64,000 nt of DNA, from positions 2,790,001 through 2,854,000 of the forward strand of contig JAVTLE010000016.1 in the NCBI GenBank assembly GCA_033439295.1, read 5' to 3'. The DNA comes from Deuterostichococcus epilithicus (taxonomy: Eukaryota > Chlorophyta > Trebouxiophyceae > Prasiolales > Stichococcaceae). Each line of letters begins with the position of its first letter. Position 1 is the first letter of the stretch. Positions 1 through 11,000 of this stretch are shown here, in pieces. The position numbers were made by a program, and so were the translations under genes. The notes below the pieces were generated by a model. It saw only the letters and a list, made by a program, of their open reading frames with translations. It did no database searches and was not told the DNA's origin.

Positions 1-1077
1 TGCGATCCTCGGCACCATGACAGATTGACACGCCAGGACGCGCAGCAGCATCCTGAAATGAGGCCGGGCGCCTGTCTGGGGGACTCATATGGCGTCACCT
101 CGTGTCCCAACAGCAGAAAGCATGGGTCCGAGGGTGCTCAGAAGAACAAGAACGCACCGCAGCCTGCGTCCAGGATGCGGAATGGCCTGCCGGACGCAAG
201 CCGCTGCCCGCCCGCGGCGCCGCCATGGTGCAGCACTACTTCGCCCGCTGCATCCCCGCCGTCTGCTGCCGCACAAGCTGCCGCCCCGCCAGCTGCTGCG
301 TGTCCCGGCCGCTGGCCAGCCTGCGCTGGCGCCGTGGAACACGGTAAGGTCGCAACTGGCCGCTGCGCCGCCACTGCGCCGCCGCTCTGCAGGCCGGTCG
401 CCGCGGCCGCTGCCACCGCGTCCGCAACCTGCTGGTAGTGTCCACCGTCCAGAAATGCTCGCCGCGCCCTCACCTGCAGCCATAGAGGTGAGCGCATGGA
501 CGCTGCACGAGCCTCTCGCGAGCCTTTCAGTAAGCGCTGTTGGTCCGACCTTCATACCTCGCGCAGAGGTATCTCTCCTTGGTATGTGGACACTGTGAAC
601 AACCATGATGCGTCATTCAGGAGAGAAAATAGCTGCCATCCTCACCATGGCTTCGCTGTCGCCGGCGTCTGCCGAGCTCTTTGATGCCAGCCGGCCCGCC
701 GGCAGCAGGTTGATGTGGCCCTGCCGAGCCACCGAGATGGCGTGTCCGCTGGCGCAGTGCAGCGCCGTGCCGCTGGGCGCCGGCAGCAGCGGCTGCTGGC
801 ATGTCGGACACCGCCACCACATTGCCGCTGCTGCTGCTGCTGCTGCTGCTGGCTGAGACTGAGTGTGCTGCGGAGCCGTGTCGGTGATGCCACTGACGCG
901 GCCGCTGCTGCCGCCCACATGGCTGCCATTGCTGGGCGGTGCAGGCGCAGTCCGCCGACTGCGAGCTGGATGCGCGCGCCTTGAAGAAGCAGAGTTTGGC
1001 GCCGCGTTGGCCACCATGCCTGCACGGCTGGTGGCTGCATGGCTGCCTGATGTGCGTATGCGTCGCACCCTGAGCAT
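1..1077 (-). CDS. RlmA-type 23S rRNA (guanine-N1)-methyltransferase, 3' end outside window
   Basis: This gene would methylate N1 of a guanine in large-subunit rRNA, probably in the plastid or mitochondrion. Exon 1 (646-1077) holds an RlmA zinc ribbon: ligands RCPTC and HCASGH, then a GHINLLP segment and GDSEAM. Exon 2 (158-473) continues with RARRAFLDGGHYQ, the typical RlmA link, and ends in the SAM-binding motif ILDAGCG at a phase-1 donor (GTGCGTTC, intron from 157). The rest of the methyltransferase fold lies off the left edge. The start at 1077 gives an Arg/Ser-rich leader that looks like an organelle transit peptide; 1017 is an alternative in-frame Met. Between leader and zinc ribbon is a run of alanines encoded by a CTG/CAG microsatellite. 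A linker of about 60 residues inside exon 2 between GHYQ and ILDAGCG is Ala/Gly-rich and longer than in bacteria. The gene diverges from the MIF gene. Confidence 0.8.
823..853. repeat. (CTG)n microsatellite coding for polyalanine
   Basis: About ten GCT/CTG trinucleotides in a row. On the minus strand they lie in frame in the RlmA-like gene and encode the alanine run just before the zinc ribbon, so length changes would keep the frame. Confidence 0.85.
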
Positions 1078-1485
1078 TGCAGATGCAGGAACCCCTGTGC
1101 ACCGGCTGTGCCTTGCATGTTGGCTAAGGAGATGAATCGTGTTGAAGGTCCTATGCCTGTGGATCTGGAACAGCGCTGGCGATCGAGAAAAGTCTGGGGT
1201 GAGGAGGCCGCTGCGGAGCATGTGGCAAATGTGTGCCATGCTATCGCAGCGCCGTGCACCGCGTCGCGCCTACAAGCTCAAGTTCAGACTCTGTAGTACT
1301 TGCGCTGACAATTCTGCAAGTTGATTCTGCGACAGCGCCTTCGGACCACCAGCACCTGGCTGCACGTGCGTGTGTCGGATCTCCTCCAAGTCTGGCAATT
1401 GTGACCAAGCTACATGCAGCAGGGTCTGGCTCAAAAGCAATTTGCCGCTTAATTCAGTAGATAGAACAAGAGACATCTGGCCGAG
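1078..1485. promoter_or_regulatory. divergent intergenic region, RlmA-like and MIF-like genes
   Basis: About 400 bp separate the chosen start of the minus-strand methyltransferase from the plus-strand MIF start, so both promoters must lie here or overlap the 5' untranslated leaders. I see no clear TATA box or other recognisable element. The upstream in-frame extension of the methyltransferase ORF (to 1239) could still be coding. Confidence 0.5.
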
Positions 1486-2670
1486 ATGCCGACCGTCAAC
1501 CTCTACACCAACGGTGCATCCCCTCGATCGGTCCAGCACTAGTCCAGCTCTGCGTCTGCCAAGTGCACAGCTGCCAACTGTAACACTCTCAGCTAACTCT
1601 GAAATTTTCACGAACGATCTTCCAATGCACAAACTTACAGAGCATCCTGCGACTACTGTGCATTACACCAAAGCAGGGCTGCGCATGGTGGTACTGCGCA
1701 TGGTGGTACTGTCGGTTGATGCTGATTGCTGTGTGCAGTAAGCACCGTACCCGACAAGAAGGAGCTGCTCACGAGGCTGTCTGCGACGGCTTCCAAGGCC
1801 ATAGGGAAGCCAGAGCAGGTAGAAACCGTTAATGTCAGCACGGCCTACATTGGGCAAGGTGCCCGGCTTCCAACCTGCCGGCAATCCCATTGAGACATTC
1901 TTACAGCAGAATTCGCACATGCCACATCTGACAGGGCATCATTCTTGCCAGCAGTGGTGCGACTCGCCAGTTTCGACTGCAACTGCTTTTGACCAAGGGC
2001 CTGAAGCCTGAAAGTCGCTCCGTGCAGTACTTTGCCATCATCCTGCACCTGGACCAGGACCTCATCTTCGGCGGCTCCCTCGATCCAGCGGCCTACGCTG
2101 AGGTTTCATCCATTGGCGCCATCGGCGGCGAGAAGAACCGCAAGATCGTCGCAGACTTTGCAGCGGTGGTCAAGGAAAAGCTGGGAGTCTCCTCGGACCG
2201 GTTCTACGTGAAGGTGAGCCTCTTCACACATATTATCGTGAGGGATGCACTTGGCCGACGCAAAGCGCTGTTCCATGCCCGCGCTAGACCAATCCCGCAG
2301 TCTGCTGCTGTGTGCATGATGTCGTCGCCCGGCTGCAAGTGCTGGCGGTCGCCGCCTGGTCGATTGAAGGCATCCAAATCGACTGCTCTCGGGCTCGGGC
2401 ACAGCATGAGGGGCCGGCTCACCAATGGTGGCGCTAACGGGACCCTGCATGTTGGACACAAGTTGGCAGCCTGCTGCAATTCTAATACTACGTCGTCTGT
2501 TGCCCGCAGTTCCACGACATCAAGCCATCGGACTGGGGCTGGAAGGTGTGTGCAACTCATGCGCATCAGGAAGTACGTGATGTCCTGCTTTCCTATCTGC
2601 ATCTTAACACTGGATGCTCTCATATTGTGGGGCCTCCTTGTAGGGCACCACCTTCGAGGAGCTTCTGTAA
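1486..2670 (+). CDS. macrophage migration inhibitory factor (MIF)-like tautomerase
   Basis: A complete five-exon gene of 118 residues: 1486-1513, 1739-1818, 2028-2213, 2510-2545, 2644-2670; phases join without a break. The protein opens MPTVNLYTN, so removal of Met exposes the catalytic Pro1. Counting from Pro1, Lys32 (IGKPEQ), Ile64 (SSIGAIGG) and Tyr95 (RFYVK) sit where human MIF has its tautomerase residues. The family signature DQDLIFGGSLDP is intact and the tail is DWGWKGTTFEELL. The CxxC motif of human MIF is absent. The family acts as a small trimeric keto-enol tautomerase; plant and algal homologues (MDL proteins) are cytosolic or peroxisomal, and I see no clear signal here. Natural substrate unknown. 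Intron 1 carries a 15-bp tandem duplication near 1684-1712. Confidence 0.92.
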
Positions 2671-3575
2671 TTAACACGAGAGGATGCACCACTCCATGGT
2701 CAGCGGGTCTGGTGTGCGTGGTCGTTCTGAGCTGTGCAGATGAAACAGTGTTTCATTATCCCTTTTCAAGGGACCCTTTTCAAGGGGGCCGTTTAGGTGC
2801 ATAGCATTCTGTCTTGCTGAATCTGTTACGCTGTACGCCTGTGCCTCTGGCCAGACTCTCCCTCCTTGCAACCGCCACCTTGGGCGCATTTGAATCCTTC
2901 CCTCACCCTCAATCAGGTGCCTTTCCCTGGTTGCATGCATGCTGCTTGGCTGACTCCGCTTGAGTGCATTTTACCTGTTTGCGCTTTGGGGACGCTCTTC
3001 ATCGCTGGACACTGTTTGTCACCTCCCCACCTAGGTCAGGGAAGATTAGCGGGAAGCTAAGGGCGGGGTTGCTGCGCTGGACGCTGGAGCCTGGAGCGGT
3101 TGTCCAGATATCCTGATACGAGCCCTAGAATTTACTCCGGTGCCTTGCTGTCGCGGCAATCCCGAACGAATGATCACGTGCCGCGTACTCCACTAGCTGC
3201 GAGGCTGCTACAACGCATTCGTGAGAGAAATACCCTTTCGACCTCGCGGCCAAGCAGCATGGCCAGTGGTCCCTCGCGGCCACCTGGCACTGATCCCGCG
3301 CGGCCAAACAGCACTGATCCCTCGCCGCCAACCAGCACTGCTATTGCTGCCCCCTCGTGAACTTGGTGGCAGCGTCTACATTCTGGACTTTGAGCCTGAA
3401 ACGGGTTGACGGAATCTGACAGCGCTCGGAGCAGTTGCCCCGTCGATACTACTGATAGGGTCTTACGCCGTCAACGCGAGGAAGATACGAGTGCGCAAAC
3501 CGCTTTGGACAGCCAGTGGCACGCAAGTACGACAATGCCCTTCCCGCAGGTTTGTAGAGACTAGATGCGAGAAGT
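2671..3575. other. intergenic, no gene seen; contains a 24-bp minisatellite
   Basis: The stretch between the MIF stop and the next gene has only short, frame-incoherent ORFs. At about 3239-3345 there are roughly four degenerate tandem copies of a 24-base unit built on CTCGCGGCCA followed by a GCACTGATC tail. The repeat gives Pro/Ser/Thr-rich text on one strand and Ala-Arg-Asp text on the other, as expected of a repeat rather than a gene. Confidence 0.65.
2763..2791. repeat. tandem copies of a short palindrome downstream of the MIF gene
   Basis: The 13-base near-palindrome CCCTTTTCAAGGG occurs twice with one base between the copies. Each could fold on itself. It lies about 95 bp past the MIF stop codon, so it may fall in the 3' untranslated region. 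Confidence 0.6.
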
Positions 3576-4445
3576 ATGAATGTTGATCAGTGTGGTCTCC
3601 GATGCCACCCGTAAGTAAGTTCGTGAAGCTCGATGATGCTCACACGGGCCTAGGCACATGATGTTCGTCATTTGAAGGTCGTTGATCAGCACTGCAGTCT
3701 GGGTGTGGTGGTGCTGTTGGCCGGGAATTCAAGTGTCGCTCGTGCTTCACATCTACTTTGCAGTTCAAAGATTCAAGCCGAGATGATGCTGCAGGAAGAG
3801 GCCCATAATGAAGTACTACGGAGGCGACGGGCATCGCGAGCCAGCGCAGCCATGGCGTGGGCCGTGGTGACTGCAGGCCTGCAGACGACGTCCACTTACC
3901 AGGCGACATACACAGCGTATGTCTCAATTGCGGATCGGACGGGGGCGAGCATTGCGAGTCCGTCCACGGACCAAAAGGGGCTTCCAATCATCACTTCCGC
4001 CACCGCATACTTTTATCTTTGCTTGCTGGATGTCATGTCTTTCGTCTTCTCGCTGCTGTGCATTGCCTTCGCGACCTTCGTGTTGTGGCAAATCTTGCGC
4101 ACGGGCGTATACATGTTTTATCCGTATCTCTTTGCTAACATTGCGCTTCAGTGCGCATTGCTCTTGAACATAGGAGCGATATTGGGCGAAGCCGTAGTGT
4201 TTCTGGATTTGAATTTTGGTATGCAGTTGGTCACAGGACTCGTGTTTGTGGGGCTCGTAATTTTGCTGCTTCTTATTGGTATTGGTACAAGTGCCTACCC
4301 TTATGCTGGGCACAGGCCATATATGCGGGAATTGCTTCGTGTTATGTTCTCTCAGAGAAATATCGATCCCCCAGGCGGTTCCCATGCAGGGCGGGTGGGG
4401 GGTGGATCACCAGCTCGGGGTGGACCTGAGTGGGATGCACCGTGA
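3576..4445 (+). CDS. four-helix membrane protein of unknown function
   Basis: A short first exon (3576-3610, donor GTAAGTAAG) joins in phase to a long second exon (3764-4445, acceptor CTTTGCAG), giving 238 residues. If the first exon is wrong, translation could begin at the MMLQEEA methionines (about 3784). An N-terminal basic, probably helical segment (EVLRRRRASRA) is followed by about four hydrophobic segments: near AMAWAVVTAGLQ, YFYLCLLDVMSFVFSLL, FANIALQCALLLNIGAIL and LVTGLVFVGLVILLLL. The tail is polar and Gly/Pro-rich with NIDPPGGS. The topology recalls PGG-type membrane domains of ankyrin proteins, but no ankyrin repeats were found upstream and the resemblance is weak. I do not recognise the family. 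The downstream interval to 5051 holds nothing I can call. Confidence 0.6.
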
Positions 4446-5051
4446 CCGAGTCCCGGGGGGGGGGCATTGGGATTCCCCATTCGATAATTATACCTTTGAC
4501 AACAGAGAAAATCATGCAGTACAACATTGACGGTCAGTTTTAAAAAAGTTCTATTCATCTCGATCCAGCATCGACCTCCTAATGCTGTAACAAACTTCGC
4601 TTCCATCGTTGTGAGGACAGTGCTGTAAAAATTTCGGCACCCTTCTACAATGGCAATGCGCAACTGGCACGGTGCGTGAGCTGCTACGATCTCCTGTACC
4701 TGACACACCGCGCTCACTGATCCCGCCACATCCGCCATATAGTTAGGACACACATCAGCTGCACAGCCTACACATTGCCTCAATGTTCGGTTTCACAAAT
4801 CGCACTCGGCCGAATCTGGAACTGGTTTTGCATTTTTGCACATGATGCAATGTTTCAGTGTGACCTTCGCGTCACAATTCAACACGCATTCGAAGGCACG
4901 ACCGGCGGCCCGAAATGTGCCTATTGATGGCCTGCGGGAAGCTAATTGTCAAGGGTGCACCTAGCGCCGCAAGGCAAGGCTGTAGGCAGGCACTGAATCC
5001 TTGGTACTTGACAATATGAATGTTGCAGTGCTCATGAAATGCCGGAGCTCC
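4446..5051. other. intergenic, nothing recognised
   Basis: Convergent spacer between the plus-strand membrane protein and the minus-strand lipase. Only short ORFs without family resemblance. A run of nine or more G bases lies near 4456. Both 3' ends and their poly(A) sites should fall here. Confidence 0.5.
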
Positions 5052-8000
5052 TCAAAGCTGCTGGATGTATCCCAAGTAGGAGTCTGGCAAGTGGTCCGCC
5101 TGCAGCACAACTAACAGGGGCTCTTCGGAGTTGCTTCAAAACGGCTCCTGCTTGCGGTCAGCATCCCGCAGGGCCTGAACTAGATACCATGCATATGATT
5201 ATGGCAGAGGGGTAGACTGTGAACTTCCTCAAGAGCAGCTGCCAAACGAAACGGCGAAGATTGTGTATTTCATGACAGTCACCAAACCCACCATGACGTC
5301 AGGCGTGACGAGGATGCGGGAGAAGACGCGGCGGTCCACATCCAGCACCGCCGGCGATGGCTTCCGTGCCTTCCCAGCCAGCTTCCTGCTTTTTGCGGCC
5401 GTTGCATCTGAGTCCAGCTGCTCATGGCCGAAGCCGCCGCCGCCACCGCCGCCGAATCCGGTGATGCGGCCCGCCGGCGCCTGCGCTGGTATTGATCCTG
5501 GCTGCACGATGCCCGTTACGCTCGCCGCGATGCCGGGCGCCTGCAGTGCGCGCAGCAAAGAAGCGTGTGACCCTCGAACACTTGGATGTCCCCATCTTGA
5601 CAGCGTGGTGTTTCGAAACGGGTGTCCCGGCAGAGGCAGCGCACGCTAAAGCGAGCCAGGTTCCTCAGCAGGCCTGGGGCATCGTCCAGGCTGCAAAGCT
5701 CCCAGCAGCAAGGACCAATGCAGCCAGACATGCACAAGAGCATGCGCTGCAATGGCCGCAGGACTGTGAGACGGCCTGCAGCTGGGTCGTTCAGCTGACC
5801 GGTGCCGTGGGGCTGTCGGCGAGGCTGCCACCGGCGCTTCTGTGCCCCGCAGGCGAGCGCGGGCTGCTGGCGGCGCTGTCGGCGGCAGGCATCCGCGGCA
5901 GCGCGCCATCGGAGTCGAACAGCCCTTCCTGCGAGCCGGGTCAGTTTCAGGATGAACAGCGTTTCAAGAACACGCACGCTCGATGGACACACATAGTCTC
6001 CCCTCGAGCAACTATCACACGGCACTCAGTCACGCACATGCAAGCACGCTCTCACAGTGGGACTATCTCACAAAGCTTTGGCAGATGCAAGCTGGTGATG
6101 ATCACCTCTTCTGCCTTCGCATCTGCAGCGGCAGCGTCCTCCTCCACAGCGGGCTCATCCTGCGGGATGAGCCACAGCACCCGCCCTGCGAGCATCACGC
6201 ACGCCAGATGTACAACTCTGCTGCACCCCTTTCAATGAATGGGACACTGGCCTCAATGACCAGCCGAGGGGCAGCACCACACTGACTGACTGACTGACTG
6301 ACCGCCCAGAGGTGCCTGAGACGAGTACAGCCTCAGAGCCTGCATTGCAGCTTCACGGTTGGCCACCTGCAGGGTACAGCATCTCGGGACGCTCGACGCC
6401 GTCACCCCCCGGCATAACGTCTGCGGCAGTGGCCGCCTCCTCACGGCTGGCGCGCTGGGCTCGGGCCGCGCCGCCCTCCGCTGCACCTGCGACGCGCACA
6501 GCGGCACTGTCATTGTGTGTGGTGAGTGACAGGACCTGGGCTAGGTCCAGGTCCGAGGCGCGGCCTGTTGCACAGGGCGGGCGCGGCAGGTGTTTGCGGC
6601 CGAAACTGGGCGCATGAGCACATCAACGTCGCCGGTCGGCACTATTAGGCCAGCTGTAACCAGATGGAAATGTCTTCTCCATGGCTGCAGCTGGTGCTCG
6701 GGTACCTTGAAGGGTAAGAGCCCACCTCCAATGTCATCAGGCGCATCCTCTCCCTGCGGCAGCCGGCCGCCAGCGGGGCGCGCTGCCTTGCCATCTGCCT
6801 GCTGCTGGCCACGCTCAGCCCCGTCGCTGCCCTCATCTGCCTGGTGTGCTGCGCTGTCGCTGCCGTCGCCACCGCCGGCCCTCCCAAAGCCACCGAGCAC
6901 GTCGCTGGCGCCGTCGCCGCAGCAGCCATTCGACCTCAAGCTCTCCTGCCGCACGAATTCTGCCGCGCTTTCGGCGCGCGGCAGGGACTGCTGCTGCCCC
7001 ACATGCCGTCCTGCAGTGGGGCTGGCTGCGGGGCTGCTGGGCGTGGGCGAGCCGAGGTGGCCCGGATCCGTCGTGCCCGCTTCCGTACCCGCTTCCAGCT
7101 GCCTGTCGGGGGCGCGGCGCGGGCTGTTGGGCCCGTCGAAGCCGCCGGTGCGGCGCGCCTTGGCGCCGCGGCCGGCTGTCGGGCTGCGCTGTGTGCCGGC
7201 GTCCGAGGAGCTGCTGCTGCTGCTGTCAGCAGGCAGCGCCTTGGCGCCGGCGGAGGCTGCGGCGACGGCCACCGCGCGTTGCACGCGCTCGGAGGCATCC
7301 GTGGCGGCGGCCACGACGACGCCGTGCGTGCTCTCCGCCAGCTCCGCCACACCTTCCAGGCCTGCATGGAACATGCATCTGCCCAATCGGTTTGCCGGTC
7401 AGGTCTACCCGCATAAGGCACAGCATACCCCGATCATCCGTTCCTGATTGGCGTGCTGAACGGAGGCCATGCAGGCCTTCACCGACCTCATAGCCCAGCA
7501 GTCCTGCATGGGACGGCGAGATCCCCCTGCTTAAGAAATCTTTGAGCAGGGGACATTGCCATTGCACGGAAGCTGCAGATCGAACCTGCTGCCACGCGCG
7601 CTCGATCCAGTGACAGACGTACCCTTGGGGCTGGCTGCATCCCCTGGTGAAGCGCGGCCGCTGCCACCGCCCCAGCCAACCTTCAGGCTCTCCAGCGCCG
7701 CGGTCATCTTCTTGCCCACGCCCTTGGCCGCTCTGTTCAGCACCGAGAAATAACGAAGTGCAGCAACTTTGTCTCTTGAAGGCAGGTTTGCGAGACTTGC
7801 GGGTGCTGATGTGCATGGCTGCCCCTGCATTGCGGCTGGAGAGCCGCCGTCCAAGGCTGGGGAACACTGGAACAGAGAAGGGACTGGGGTGAAACCGGAG
7901 GCACTGGGCGGCAATGCAGTGCCGCGTTGCATCGTGGCGCCATTCCGGAAGTCATGAAGCAGCACACCACTTTGCGGGCTCGGCGATCTAGGCTCTGTTC

Positions 8001-11000
8001 TAGGCAACACAGTAGCACTTGAACGGCCCAACAACTCACCTGCGCACGGGGCTGCAGTCCACGAGCTCGAGGAAGACACCCTCGACGCCCGCGTATGTCA
8101 GCCGCGGCACAAAGTCGGACCTGCAATCGACAAGCTGCCAGGTTGCTGCCGCCAATGCTGCCGACTCAATCTGGAGCCGAGCATCGACTGCAACCAGCTG
8201 CATCAGTTCACATCACCAGCCAGGTTGACAGGATATACTGCGCCTCTCGTCGCGAGCGAGACCAGTCACTTGCCGCAGACAGACGGAGGTAACGAGCGGG
8301 CGGGAGGCCTCCGCGAGACTGGCGGACATGACGGCAGCAGGGCCGATCGCAACGCAGCGCGGGCGCCCGAGCCCAGGCGGCAGCCCGTGCTCGTGCAGCA
8401 GCAGCGTCACCAGCGATGCCACAGCTCCTGCCGAGGACCAAATCCATTCCAGGTGACAGTCTCGTACTCCACGATTCGACGTGTGCACCGCACTGCCAGC
8501 ATGTGTGATGGCAGCAGATAGAGGGGCTCCATAGCTTGCACGGGCATTGTCGATGAGGCACCTGCAGGTGACGATGGCAGATCAGCTAGCAGTGCACCAT
8601 CCATGTGTGCTATGAGGCTCACCGCCCATGCTGTGGCCGGTGAGGAATAGCGGCCAGTCGGAGAAGTCTCGCCCCGCCGCCGCCAGCGCGCCCGCCGTGT
8701 TGGAGTGCACGTAGGTCGCCGCCGCCATGAGGCCTGCACATCGCAGCCACCATGAGCCTCCACAATGGCATGCACGATGGCAGCCACCCTGCTCTGATCT
8801 GGGGCTGGGAGATGTCTGGAGTCCTGTACACGAGCTGGGGGAGCAGTTCATCAGCCAAGGGTTGATGGGCCGTGAAACGGCACAGCGGCGCACCCTCATG
8901 CACACGGCCGTTGGTGTTGAGGAAGCGCATCTCCAACGGCGAGGCGCTGATGTCTGAAAAAACGTCGCCCGCCTCCAGTGAGCCCCTGCAAGACATGGAG
9001 GAACAGCGTGCTCGGGTGGGAGCTGACCTGACGGTACACTGCTTTTGGTCCAGTGTCGAGGAACAGCTGCATCCGCCATGTCGTGACGCGTGCTTGTGAC
9101 AGCGGGCCAATCCAGCAGAGGTGCCGGAAGACAGTCAACCACCTGATGGACAGCACAATGCTGTGGTTAGCGCGGTCCACGGCAACGTAATGGCACGGCC
9201 GCATGATGCTGTTGTGCCACTCCGCCATGATGATGTCGGTCGCCCGGACGCCCGCCAGCGCCGCCACCGCCTCGTTGTTGGCGTCCGCTGATGCGCCGCC
9301 CGCGGCGTCAAAGCTGCGGAAAGTAGCATGGTCATATTCAAGAAAGGCCAGACAGCGAGCGTTCTCATATGCCGCATGAGTTTGGCGTCAGGCTGATGAG
9401 GGAGCCGCCCTGAATGGAGCTCCAGTAGGCCGCTGCGATGCACCACTCAAAATGGCTGTGCTCGAGGACAGGCTGCTGACATTACGAAAGCCACGACCAC
9501 CCCTGCGATTGGTGGCATCAACACATGTCGGGCACATGAATTAATCGCTGCTTGGTAGCGCGCATCTGGTATGGCTGCCTCACCTGAAGGAGTGCACGGT
9601 GTGCAGCAGCGCAAAGTTCAGGACCGAGGTCAGATGGCCGGCCTGCAGCACACAGAAGCGGGCGTTGTTGAACAGCCAGAAACCGGCGGGCCACCAGCAG
9701 CTGGATCAGTTCAGCACTCGCACCATGGACAGCCCTCTGCAGGCGGCAGGCAGAAGCTTGCGTCACAGCAGTACTGCTTGCCTGCCTGGACCATGTGAGG
9801 CTGCAGGCAGTGAGGCTGCTCAGACCAGAGTGAGGCTGCATGCAGTGGAACCTGCATGGCATAGCCGTAAGCGGCTCGCGAGTGCATGGCCGCCGCCAGC
9901 AGCTCCCGCACCAGACCTGCATCCTTCCCCGCATCGTCCTGCTCCTGTCTGGCTGCCGCAGACCCCTCCTGCACCCCCCAAGAGGCTGCGGTGTCACTGC
10001 ATGCGCCCCTGGCGAATGTGGTGAAGCAAGTCCGCCCACCAGACGTGTCAGGGCAGGCGACTGGCATGTTGCTCCTTGATGCATTGCTCTCTGGCGTGCA
10101 CAACCGCCGACCCAAACAACCGGCTCCACACGCGCTTGATCGGCTGTGCCCATAGTGTGGGGGCGCCAGTGAAGTCTGACGCCCCTCAGCCTGTCATGCT
10201 CGTTGCCATGTCACAGCCTGGCACACGCACCTGGGGCGGCGCCGGGGTGTCGCGCACAGCCTCCAGCGGCAGGCGGTGATGCATGTTGGCCGCAATCAGG
10301 TCTGCCAGCGCCGCCTGGTGCTCGCTGTACATCACCACCCAGGCCATGGGGTCCAGCGGCATGAGGTTCCAAACCTGGCGGCGCAAGTCGCAGTCAGCGT
10401 CGCCTGGCACAGAACTGGGTGGGACGCCATAGCATCGTTCTGTGAGTTTGTTCTGCTCCAGTAAAGCTCTGTGCAGACGTAAATCCCCCTACGCACGCCA
10501 ATGTTATTTTGCTGCCGGCCTGCTCCAGTACTCAGGGCAACATCTGCAGACAACTGGAGTCCGGTTGCAGGTGGCAAATCTCAGCGCCCGCATGCACATG
10601 CAAAGGCGTGCACGCACATGCACACTGCCGGCTGCAAGATGGGGGCCACTTCTCGGCAGCAGGACTGTGACAGACATGCCTGCCAGCGCTTGATGGAGGC
10701 GCCAACCATGCCAATGAACAGCTTGAGCACCGCCTTCCGCTTGTCTGCCTCCGTCTCCCGCCTCGGCCTGCATCGCACCCACCTCCATCGTTCAGAGTGA
10801 CAACACCGCTGGCTGCCCCGCTCCTGCCTGCCAGGCGCTGTTCTTCGTGCAGGCACTCATTCGTTTCATCCCTCTGTCTTGCGCCTTGATCGCATCGCGC
10901 TGCTACACAGCTGCCACAGACGCTGGCGCCTCTGCGCCTGCGGAGCGCCTAGCACGCATTCCGCATGCGCTGCGGTTTGCTTGGGCAGGGACGCTCGCCT

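Noticed and set aside
5492-6238. 248-codon plus-strand ORF
   Set aside because: Antisense to three lipase exons with matching phases; no family resemblance.
6590-7447. 285-codon plus-strand ORF opposite the lipase insert
   Set aside because: Both strands are open because of GC-rich repetitive codons; only the minus strand joins in phase to lipase exons.
9360-9460. extra lipase exon with text EHSHFEWCIAAAYW
   Set aside because: Tempting because it looks like lipase sequence, but it lacks a GT donor, and the exons on either side (9584-9642 and 9143-9313) join directly in phase.
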